A stretch of 64,000 bases of DNA from JBDTNL01 sp039933785 (GTDB lineage: Bacteria; Acidobacteriota; Thermoanaerobaculia; Multivoradales; JAGPDF01): the NCBI GenBank assembly GCA_039933785.1, contig JBDTNL010000005.1:1-64000 (forward strand), read 5' to 3'. A program made the position numbers and the translations under genes. The notes beneath the pieces were generated by a model, which had not been told where the DNA came from, ran no database searches, and saw nothing but the letters and a program-made list of their open reading frames with translations. Below are positions 36,116 to 42,809 of the stretch, piece by piece (positions within the stretch are counted from its first letter, which is position 1; each line of letters begins with the position of its first letter).

Positions 36116-37501
36116 ATGCCCGAGTCCTCCTTCGACCTGGTAGTGATCGGCTCCGGCCCCGCCGGGCAGAAGGGCGCGATCTCGGCCGCCAAGCAGAAGA
36201 AGCGGGTGGCGATCGTCGATCGCAAGGAACGTATGGGCGGAGTGTGCCTGCACACCGGGACGATTCCTTCGAAGACCCTGCGCGAGGCGATCCTTTACTT
36301 GAGCGGCTTCCGGCAGCGCTCGTTTTATGGCCTGGACTACTCGCTCAAGGACGAGGTCTCGATCGGCGACCTGTCGTTCCGGGTCGACGCCGTCCTCGAG
36401 CGCGAGATCGAGATCGTTCGCGCGCAGCTGAAGAGGAACGGCGTGGTTTCGTTCTCCGGTCACGCGAAGTTCGTCGATGCGCACACCCTGGAGGTCGAGT
36501 CCGTGGACGGCGTGCGGCATCGGCTGCGCGCGGAGCATGTCCTGATCGCCTGCGGTACCCGCCCGGCGCACACCCCCGGAGTGCCGATCGACGGCGAACA
36601 CATCATCGATTCGGACCAGCTGCTGCGGATGAAGTCGCTGCCGCGCAATCTGATCGTGGTCGGCGCCGGGGTCATCGGACTCGAGTACGCGGCCATGCTC
36701 ACCGCGCTCGACATCAAGGTGACGATCATCGAACAGCGGCCGACGATGCTCGAGTTCGTCGACGACGAGGTGATGGAGGCGCTCTGCTACTTCCTGCGCC
36801 AACGCGGTGCGACGTTGCGTCTCGGCGAACGCGTGACGCAGGTGCAGCAAATCGGCGGACGAGTCGCCGCCAGTCTCGAAAGCGGCAAGCAGGTGTACGG
36901 CGACGCCCTGCTCTACACCGTCGGACGGCAGACCAACGCCGATTTGCTGGGTCTCGAAGCCGTCGGCCTCGAGGCCGACGAGCGTGGCCGCCTGGTGGTG
37001 AACGACGCCTTCCAGACCTCGGTGCCCCATATCTACGCCGCCGGCGACGTGATCGGCTTCCCGGCGCTCGCGTCGACATCCATGGACCAAGGCCGCCTCG
37101 CGGCGCGAAACATGTTCGGCGTGCCGCTGCCCGACTCGAAGGGGCCGACTCCGTACGGTATTTACACTATTCCCGAGATCTCGATGGTCGGCCGCACGGA
37201 GCAACAGCTCACCGCCGAGAAGGTGCCTTACGAGGTGGGTCAAGCGAAGTTCGAAGAGCTCGCCAAGGGACAGATGCTCGGCGCGGAAGTGGGTCTGCTG
37301 AAGATCTTGTTCTGTCCGCAGACGCTCGCCATTTATGGCGTGCATGCCTTCGGCGAGGGCGCCACGGAGATCATCCACATCGGCCAGGCGGTGATGGCGC
37401 TGGGCGGCACCATGAAGTACTTCCGCGACACGGTCTTCAACTACCCGACCATGGCCGAGGCCTACAAGGTGGCGGGTCTGGATGGTCTGAACAAGCTGTG
37501 A
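36116..37501 (+). CDS. sthA: Si-specific (soluble) NAD(P)+ transhydrogenase
   Basis: 461 residues of the flavoprotein disulfide-reductase family. FAD motif 'VVIGSGPAGQKGAISAAK' at the N-terminus. The redox-site region is 'GGVCLHTGTIPSKTLREA', where the second active-site cysteine of related reductases is replaced, the hallmark of SthA. The NAD(P) site is 'LIVVGAGVIGLEYAAML', and the C-terminal dimer domain has 'VHAFGEGATEIIHIGQAVM'. SthA moves hydride from NADPH to NAD+, balancing the two pools. The leader of about 80 bases starts in the PadR operator region. A downstream alpha/beta hydrolase follows after 74 bp. Confidence 0.95.
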   Translation: MPESSFDLVVIGSGPAGQKGAISAAKQKKRVAIVDRKERMGGVCLHTGTIPSKTLREAILYLSGFRQRSFYGLDYSLKDEVSIGDLSFRVDAVLEREIEIVRAQLKRNGVVSFSGHAKFVDAHTLEVESVDGVRHRLRAEHVLIACGTRPAHTPGVPIDGEHIIDSDQLLRMKSLPRNLIVVGAGVIGLEYAAMLTALDIKVTIIEQRPTMLEFVDDEVMEALCYFLRQRGATLRLGERVTQVQQIGGRVAASLESGKQVYGDALLYTVGRQTNADLLGLEAVGLEADERGRLVVNDAFQTSVPHIYAAGDVIGFPALASTSMDQGRLAARNMFGVPLPDSKGPTPYGIYTIPEISMVGRTEQQLTAEKVPYEVGQAKFEELAKGQMLGAEVGLLKILFCPQTLAIYGVHAFGEGATEIIHIGQAVMALGGTMKYFRDTVFNYPTMAEAYKVAGLDGLNKL

Positions 37502-37575
37502 GGGGCGGCAAAGGAAGCGCCGCTCAGGGGCCGCCGCCGCGCCCGCTGGGCCTCGACGGTCGATTGTCGTTCTTC

Positions 37576-38361
37576 ATGTTGCATGCGCTGGCGCCACGGG
37601 TACCACGGGTCGCGCCCGCGCCGCCGCCCTCGAGCTTCGAGCCGTTCGAGCGCTTCGATGTGCCGCACGCGCTCCGCGCCGAGCCCCTGCTTGCCACCTG
37701 GTTCCCCGCCGCGGGCGCGGCGCGCGGCGCGGTCTTGCTGGCGCACCCGTGGCTCAGCGTTGGTCAGGGATACTTCCATCGCTACCGTCGCATCCCGGCG
37801 CTTCGCGAGGCGGGCTTTCACGTGCTGACCTTCGATATGCCGGGCTTCGGCGGCAGCGGACGGTTGCGCGGGTATGGGGACGAAGACGTAGAACAGATGC
37901 TCGATGCACTGGCGAGGCGCGCCCCAGGGTTGCCGTGGCACTTCTGGGGGGTGAGCTCGGGGGGCGTCTGGGGCTCGATCCTCTTGGCTCGGCGCGAGGC
38001 GTTCGCCGGCGCGATGTTCGAGGACGTGACACCTCACCTTCTCGAGTGGTCGTGGCGCGCGGTTCCTGCCCAGCGCCCGGCGTACCTGTTGTACCGGACC
38101 TTCCTCCGTCGAGGCTACGCGTTCCTCGATCTCCGACGTCACGTGCCGTTTCTAAATGCACGGGCCGTGGCGCACGTCGCGGGCGGCCGCGACCTCGGCA
38201 TTCCGGAAGCCGAGACCCGCGAGCTCGCGGCGCTGGCGCGAAGCGAGCTGCTCCTGGTCGCTCCCGCCGCCCACCTCGAGTCGATTCGCCTCGCCCACGA
38301 TGAAGTCATCGCGCTGGCTCTGCGGACGTTCGAGACCGCCGGCGGCCGCGGCGTGCGGTAG
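37576..38361 (+). CDS. alpha/beta hydrolase (S33-like)
   Basis: 261 residues. The oxyanion-side motif is 'LLAHPWLSVGQGYFHRYRRI', the acid loop region 'FDMPGFGGSG' and the nucleophile elbow 'WGVSSGGVWGS' (G-x-S-x-G-G). A late His in 'APAAHLESIRLAHDE' could complete the triad. No signal peptide, so cytoplasmic. The ATG at 37576 was chosen; upstream in-frame sequence is Arg-rich and overlaps the transhydrogenase in another frame. Substrate unknown. Confidence 0.75.
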   Translation: MLHALAPRVPRVAPAPPPSSFEPFERFDVPHALRAEPLLATWFPAAGAARGAVLLAHPWLSVGQGYFHRYRRIPALREAGFHVLTFDMPGFGGSGRLRGYGDEDVEQMLDALARRAPGLPWHFWGVSSGGVWGSILLARREAFAGAMFEDVTPHLLEWSWRAVPAQRPAYLLYRTFLRRGYAFLDLRRHVPFLNARAVAHVAGGRDLGIPEAETRELAALARSELLLVAPAAHLESIRLAHDEVIALALRTFETAGGRGVR

Positions 38362-38371
38362 AGGGCCCGCC

Positions 38372-38644
38372 TCAGCTCTTCTTGTCGTGGCTCTTGAGCT
38401 CGTCCACGCCCTCGAGCACCGCGTCCTTCACCTTGTGTGCTGTATCCGCGACGGCTTCCTTGGTGCGCGCCGCCATGTCGTTCGCGCCTGCGACACTGCC
38501 GGCGGTCTTCTCCTGCGCGTTCTCCAGGATCTCGTGGGTCTTCTCGCGCGCGGTCGCGGCGACGTCCTTGGCGACGTCGGCGGCGCCGTGCGCAGCCTCC
38601 TGAGCTCCCTGCCAAATCTTCTTCAGGCCGTCTTCGATGCTCAT
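38372..38644 (-). CDS. small LEA-like/CsbD-like stress protein
   Basis: 90 residues, almost entirely charged and Ala-rich amphipathic helix. Repeating 11-residue-like units such as 'AAHGAADVAKDVAATAREK' and 'AARTKEAVADTAHKVKDAV' recall group 3 LEA and YtxH/CsbD-type proteins. Those accumulate in stress and protect membranes or proteins on drying. A GGGAGA ribosome binding site precedes the ATG. Assignment rests on composition only. Confidence 0.6.
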   Translation of the reverse strand: MSIEDGLKKIWQGAQEAAHGAADVAKDVAATAREKTHEILENAQEKTAGSVAGANDMAARTKEAVADTAHKVKDAVLEGVDELKSHDKKS

Positions 38645-38711
38645 CGAGATCTCCCTCGGGTCGTCCTACGTGAACTGGCTCCGCTCCAAGCAGGCGCGGT
38701 CGATCGTACTC

Positions 38712-38717
38712 TAGACT
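38712..38717 (+). promoter_or_regulatory. candidate -10 element of a leaderless promoter
   Basis: TAGACT exactly six bases before the yceH-family ATG at 38724; no Shine-Dalgarno and no clear -35 in the 79-bp gap. Confidence 0.4.
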
Positions 38718-38723
38718 CCGCGC

Positions 38724-39368
38724 ATGCAGAAGATTCCCCGCTTGCTCGACGCCGCGGATCGACGCGTGCTCGGGGCGCTGCTCGAGAAGGAGCAGACGAC
38801 GCCCGAGGTCTATCCGCTCACGGTGAACGCTCTGGTCGCCGCCTGCAACCAGAAGACGGCACGCGAGCCGGTGATGGAGCTCTCCGAGGCCGAGGTGCAG
38901 GCGGCGCTTCGCCGCTTGTTCGAGGACGTCCTGGTGTGGCGGGCCGAGAGCGCCAGGGTCACGCGCTGGCGCCAGAGCGTCGAGCGGCGCTGGGCGCTCG
39001 ACGGCGCTACCAAGGCCATCATGACGTTGTTGCTCCTGCGCGGACCGCAGACGATTGGGGAGCTCAGGAACCGCAGCGAACGGTTGCACGCGTTCGCCTC
39101 GACGGAGGAGCTCGAAGCCGCGCTCGTGCGCCTCGCGGCGCCACCCGAGCCGCTGGTCGCCGAGCTACCGCGCGGACCCGGCCAGAAGGAAGCCCGCTGG
39201 ATGCATCTTGTCGGTGACGAGCCCATCCCCGCCGAGCCAAAGGCGCTGCGATGGGCATCGCCGGCGACCAGTGGACCCGATCCATCGTTGGCCGAACGCG
39301 TCGCGGTTCTAGAGCGCCGGCTGGACGAGCTCGAACGTCGTATTGAGGGAATACCGGCGCCGGGCTAG
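38724..39368 (+). CDS. YceH family protein (DUF480)
   Basis: 214 residues. Two winged-helix units: 'RRVLGALLEKEQTTPEVYPL...ACNQKTAREPVMEL' (the strongest DUF480 signature) and 'TKAIMTLLLLRGPQTIGELRNRSERLHAF'. It ends in a short coiled coil 'LAERVAVLERRLDELERRI'. The family is widely conserved in Gram-negative bacteria with no settled function; the double wHTH suggests nucleic acid or protein binding. Confidence 0.9.
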   Translation: MQKIPRLLDAADRRVLGALLEKEQTTPEVYPLTVNALVAACNQKTAREPVMELSEAEVQAALRRLFEDVLVWRAESARVTRWRQSVERRWALDGATKAIMTLLLLRGPQTIGELRNRSERLHAFASTEELEAALVRLAAPPEPLVAELPRGPGQKEARWMHLVGDEPIPAEPKALRWASPATSGPDPSLAERVAVLERRLDELERRIEGIPAPG

Positions 39369-39427
39369 CGGTGGCGCCCGAGGGACACGGATACTGATCC
39401 CGCACGCAGTCACGCTAAGCTGGCGGC

Positions 39428-40552
39428 ATGCCGGTCGCCGATCTGCAGAGCCTGCGTGAACGCATCGAAGCGCTCGACCGCGAGCTGCTCTCCCTGCTCA
39501 AGGAGCGCATGGCGATCGTCGAGGGTGTGGCGGGCGCCAAGCTGGTGAGCGCCTCGCCGTTTCGCGATCCGCAGCGCGAGGAGCAGGTGCTGCAGCGGGT
39601 GCGCCACATCGGCGTCGAGCTCGGGCTCGATGCGCATCGGGTCGAGAGCCTCTATCGGGCCATCATGGAGATGTCGATCGCGCACCAGCAGGCGTACGTC
39701 CATGGCCTCGACAGCGTGCCGTTGCGGGTCGCCTATCAGGGCATCGAAGGCAGCAACAGCCATCTCGCGGCGCAGCGGCGCTATGGCGGACGCGCGGGTG
39801 GAGCGTTGCTCACCGGCTTCGAGGAGTTCCGGCAAGCGCTGGAGGCGGTGAAGACCGGCGATGCCGATCTCGCATTGCTACCGATCGAGAACTCGACGGC
39901 CGGCAGCATCAACGAAACCTACGACCTGCTGGCCGAGGGCGGTGCCACCATCATCGGCGAGGTGGTGAGCGCGATCGAACACTGTCTGGTGGGCTGGAGC
40001 GGTGCGCGACACGAGGATTTACGGCTGGTGATTTCTCATCCGCAGGCCTTGCGCCAATGCGACGCCTTCCTGCGCTCGATGCCATGGGTCACCGTGCGCA
40101 GTGAGTTCGACACCGCCGGTGCGGCGCGCAAGGTCCGGGAATCCGGCGATCCCACGATGGCGGCGATCGCGAGCGAGAACGCGGCCGATCGCCATGGTTT
40201 AACGGTGCTCGAACGCGAGATTCAGGACGAGCGCCACAACTTCACGCGCTTCGTCGAGCTCGCCCGCGAAGCGAGCCCCTGCCCGGCGGACGAGGCTTGC
40301 AAGACGTCGTTGTTGGTTCACTTGCCTCACCAGCCGTCGGCGCTGGGCGAGCTTCTGGGTGAGCTCGGGCGGCGCGGGGTCAATCTCTGCAAGCTGGAGT
40401 CGCGGCCTATCCCCAGCCAGCCCTGGCAGTATCGGTTCTACCTCGATCTCGAAGGTCACGCGGCATCCGAGCAGGTCTCGACGGCGCTCGAGGCCGTGCG
40501 CCCGCTGTGTGCGGAGCTGCGCGTTCTCGGAACGTATCCGCGATCGAACTGA
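39428..40552 (+). CDS. pheA: bifunctional chorismate mutase/prephenate dehydratase (P-protein)
   Basis: 374 residues. An AroQ-type chorismate mutase helix bundle (about 1-90, 'LQSLRERIEALDRELLSLLKER') is fused to a prephenate dehydratase domain (about 97-275, 'VAYQGIEGSNSHLAA', 'LPIENSTAGSINETYDLL', 'HNFTRFVELA'). A C-terminal ACT domain for phenylalanine feedback follows ('LLVHLPHQPSALGELL' and 'LESRPIPSQPWQYRFYLDLE'). It converts chorismate through prephenate to phenylpyruvate. A TAAGCT hexamer lies six bases before the ATG. Confidence 0.95.
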   Translation: MPVADLQSLRERIEALDRELLSLLKERMAIVEGVAGAKLVSASPFRDPQREEQVLQRVRHIGVELGLDAHRVESLYRAIMEMSIAHQQAYVHGLDSVPLRVAYQGIEGSNSHLAAQRRYGGRAGGALLTGFEEFRQALEAVKTGDADLALLPIENSTAGSINETYDLLAEGGATIIGEVVSAIEHCLVGWSGARHEDLRLVISHPQALRQCDAFLRSMPWVTVRSEFDTAGAARKVRESGDPTMAAIASENAADRHGLTVLEREIQDERHNFTRFVELAREASPCPADEACKTSLLVHLPHQPSALGELLGELGRRGVNLCKLESRPIPSQPWQYRFYLDLEGHAASEQVSTALEAVRPLCAELRVLGTYPRSN

Positions 40553-40559
40553 CGCTCTG

Positions 40560-41069
40560 CTACTGCTTCATCAGCGGGATCTGCTCCGCGACCTGCAGGT
40601 TCTGCACCATTTCGAGCCGATCGTCGATCTGCCAGAAGCGCGCCAGGAGTTTGCCGGGCAGGATCTTGGCGAAGCGCTTGACGTACTTTACCCGCATGGC
40701 GGCGCGCTGCTGATAGAGCTCGGCCGAGCGGCGCGCGATGTCCGCCGCCGCGGTGTCATCGACCGTGGCGTAGCCGTTCGAGTAGTCCTTGAACAGCTGA
40801 AAGCGTTGGTCGCTGAGGGTCGCGAGATCGGCCTCGTATTCCTTGTAGAGCGCGAAAAAGGCCGTCGAGAGCTCCGGACTCATGCTCAGTGCGTTGGTGA
40901 AGATGGTCGGCTTCTGAGCCCGCAAGTCGGTGCGCAGGAACGAGATCGCGGCGTCCAGGCTGACCGGCTCGCCGTCCTGGGCCAAAATCGGGGGTCCGGA
41001 AAGCGCGCCGACGAGACCTCCGGCGACGATGAACGCACGGCAAATCGAGCGCGAGCTGAAATTCATCAT
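40560..41069 (-). CDS. secreted helical protein of unknown function
   Basis: 169 residues. A signal peptide (residues 1-31, 'FIVAGGLVGALSGPPILAQ') is followed by an all-helical mature part rich in Ala, Leu, Glu and Arg ('RRSAELYQQRAAMRVKYVKRFAKILPGKLL'). The spacing recalls periplasmic CpxP/Spy-like proteins that cup unfolded chains, but no LTxxQ motif is visible. Family not recognised. Convergent with pheA (7 bp between stop codons). Confidence 0.6.
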   Translation of the reverse strand: MMNFSSRSICRAFIVAGGLVGALSGPPILAQDGEPVSLDAAISFLRTDLRAQKPTIFTNALSMSPELSTAFFALYKEYEADLATLSDQRFQLFKDYSNGYATVDDTAAADIARRSAELYQQRAAMRVKYVKRFAKILPGKLLARFWQIDDRLEMVQNLQVAEQIPLMKQ

Positions 41070-41206
41070 GCAACCCTCCTCAGGCGGATGGCCTAAGTAT
41101 AGCCGCTACAGCGTTTTGAACGCGGGCCCGCCCAGGGCTCACTCGCCGCTCATTCGGCACTCTATGATCGATGGCGGAAGGTTGACCAGGAACAGGAGAC
41201 GACTCT

Positions 41207-42220
41207 ATGCAACTCGGGATGATCGGTTTGGGCAGGATGGGCGCCAACATGGTGCGGCGCCTGATGCGTGGAGGCCACGAGTGCGTGGTGTACGACCGCT
41301 CTGCCGACGCGGTGGCCGCGCTGGTGAAGGAGGGCGCGGTCGGCGCGAGCTCACCGGCCGATCTGCTCGCCAAGCTCGCGGCGCCTCGTGCGGTTTGCCT
41401 CATGGTGCCGGCGGGTGTCGTCGACTCGGCCATCGCCGGGCTCGAGCCAGCCTTGGTTTCGGGAGACATTCTCATCGACGGCGGCAACTCGTACTACCAC
41501 GACGATATTTCGCGCGCCAAGCGCCTGGCCGCCAAGGGCATTCACTACATCGATTGCGGCACTAGCGGCGGAGTTTTCGGCCTCGACCGCGGCTACTGCC
41601 TCATGATCGGCGGTGAGAACGAGGTGGTGAAGCATCTGGAGCCGATTTTCGCCACCCTGGCACCCGGACCAGGCACGATCGAGCGCACGCCGGGCCGCGA
41701 GAAATTGGGCGGCACGGCTGAGCTCGGATATCTGCACTGCGGCCCGAACGGCGCCGGGCACTTCGTGAAAATGGTGCACAACGGCATCGAGTACGGCTTG
41801 ATGGCGGCGTACGCCGAGGGGTTGAACATCCTCCAGCACGCCAACGTCGGCAAGGGCAATCAGGCCGCCGACGCCGAAACCACACCGCTGCGCAATCCCG
41901 AGCACTATCAATACGACTTCAACCTCGCGGATATCGCAGAGGTCTGGCGGCGCGGCAGTGTCGTCGCCTCGTGGCTGCTCGACCTGACCGCGGCGTCGCT
42001 CGCCGGCAGCCCGCAGCTCGAGGAATTCGGCGGCCGGGTGTCCGACTCTGGCGAAGGCCGCTGGACGCTCGCCGCGGCGAATGACGAAGCGGTACCGGCG
42101 CACGTGTTGGCGGCCGCACTCTTCGAGCGTTTCGCCTCGCGCGGCGAGGCCGACTTCGCGAACCGCGTGCTGTCGGCGATGCGTTTCCAGTTCGGCGGAC
42201 ACGCCGAGAAGAAGGCCTGA
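41207..42220 (+). CDS. gnd: 6-phosphogluconate dehydrogenase, decarboxylating (short form)
   Basis: 337 residues. NAD(P) motif 'GMIGLGRMGANMVRRLM' at the N-terminus, then 'DGGNSYYHDDI', the substrate loop 'DCGTSGGVFGLDRGY' and the catalytic-lysine helix 'HFVKMVHNGIEYGLM'. It oxidises 6-phosphogluconate to ribulose 5-phosphate. The length fits the roughly 300-340-residue YqeC/Gnd short group, often NAD-dependent, not the 470-residue E. coli form. A good ribosome binding site (CAGGAG) precedes the ATG, and TATGAT at 41163-41168 may be its -10. Confidence 0.9.
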   Translation: MQLGMIGLGRMGANMVRRLMRGGHECVVYDRSADAVAALVKEGAVGASSPADLLAKLAAPRAVCLMVPAGVVDSAIAGLEPALVSGDILIDGGNSYYHDDISRAKRLAAKGIHYIDCGTSGGVFGLDRGYCLMIGGENEVVKHLEPIFATLAPGPGTIERTPGREKLGGTAELGYLHCGPNGAGHFVKMVHNGIEYGLMAAYAEGLNILQHANVGKGNQAADAETTPLRNPEHYQYDFNLADIAEVWRRGSVVASWLLDLTAASLAGSPQLEEFGGRVSDSGEGRWTLAAANDEAVPAHVLAAALFERFASRGEADFANRVLSAMRFQFGGHAEKKA

Positions 42221-42400
42221 GGCAATCGCCTGTGGCGACGGAGATCTTCGTGCCGCCGCTGCGGGCCCTCGGTGGTTTGCTCCTCGCCCGTGCGGCAGGC
42301 GCGGCCCTCCTCCTTGGCTACCTGCGGCTCCGGCTCCGGCGGCACTTGCTGCCCGGAGTTTCGCGGAGGGCTCGGGGGTCTGATCCTCGTTCTGATCTCG
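42221..42400. other. intergenic stretch without a supported gene
   Basis: 180 bases between gnd and the padR promoter region. A 61-codon GTG frame exists (42232-42417) but its product is Leu/Arg-rich with no recognisable features, and it runs through the operator. Nothing else is seen. Confidence 0.5.
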
Positions 42401-42454
42401 TCTCCTTGACAACTTAGGAGAGTGAGCATACCTTCTCCTAAGCAACTAAGGAGA
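42401..42454 (+). promoter_or_regulatory. PadR promoter with inverted-repeat operators
   Basis: TTGACA at 42406-42411 is a perfect -35; the -10 is weak (CATACC, about 42427-42432, spacer 15). CTTAGGAGA (42413-42421) and TCTCCTAAG (42434-42442) form a perfect 9-bp inverted repeat across the promoter. A related half-site CTAAGGAGA (42446-42454) doubles as the ribosome binding site, and TCTCCT (42401-42406) pairs with AGGAGA (42416-42421). This is a likely autoregulatory operator. Confidence 0.7.
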
Positions 42455-42458
42455 ACTG

Positions 42459-42809
42459 ATGTCGACCCCTCCCCAGAGTCTTCTGCCCGGCACGCTCGAG
42501 GTGTTGATCCTTAAAGCTGTGTCGCTCGGCTCGGAGCATGGCTACGGCCTCCTCCTACGCCTGCAGGTCATGTCTCGCGACGCCCTGGTGATCGAGCAGG
42601 GCGCGCTTTACCCGGCGCTCTTTCGCCTCGAACAGCAGGGCATGATCGAAGCCGAGTGGGGCCTGTCAGAGAAGAACCGCCGGGCCAAGTTCTACGTCCT
42701 GACTGCGGCGGGCCGCAAGCGCCTGGCGAGCGATCTCAAGGGCTGGCGGAGTCTGGTGGCGACGATGGATCTCGTGCTCGGCGCGCGCAGCTTGGGGCTC
42801 AGCCGATGA
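42459..42809 (+). CDS. PadR family transcriptional regulator
   Basis: 116 residues. 'GTLEVLILKAVSLGSEHGYGLLLRL' and 'IEQGALYPALFRLEQQGMIEAEW' are the winged-helix core; the C-terminal helix would dimerise. The ATG has an AAGGAG ribosome binding site that is itself part of the operator repeat. The stop overlaps the permease start (ATGA), so regulator and ADOP permease are translated together. Confidence 0.92.
   Translation: MSTPPQSLLPGTLEVLILKAVSLGSEHGYGLLLRLQVMSRDALVIEQGALYPALFRLEQQGMIEAEWGLSEKNRRAKFYVLTAAGRKRLASDLKGWRSLVATMDLVLGARSLGLSR

Noticed and set aside
36014..37378. 454-codon minus-strand frame opposite sthA
   Set aside because: Shadow of the transhydrogenase gene; composition rich in Arg, His and Gln, no family features.
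38437..38673. Plus-strand frames opposite the LEA-like gene
   Set aside because: Arg/Ser-rich shadows; the minus-strand frame has a ribosome binding site and a coherent helical protein.
42232..42417. 61-codon GTG frame between gnd and padR
   Set aside because: No ribosome binding site, Leu/Arg-rich product, and it runs into the PadR operator.
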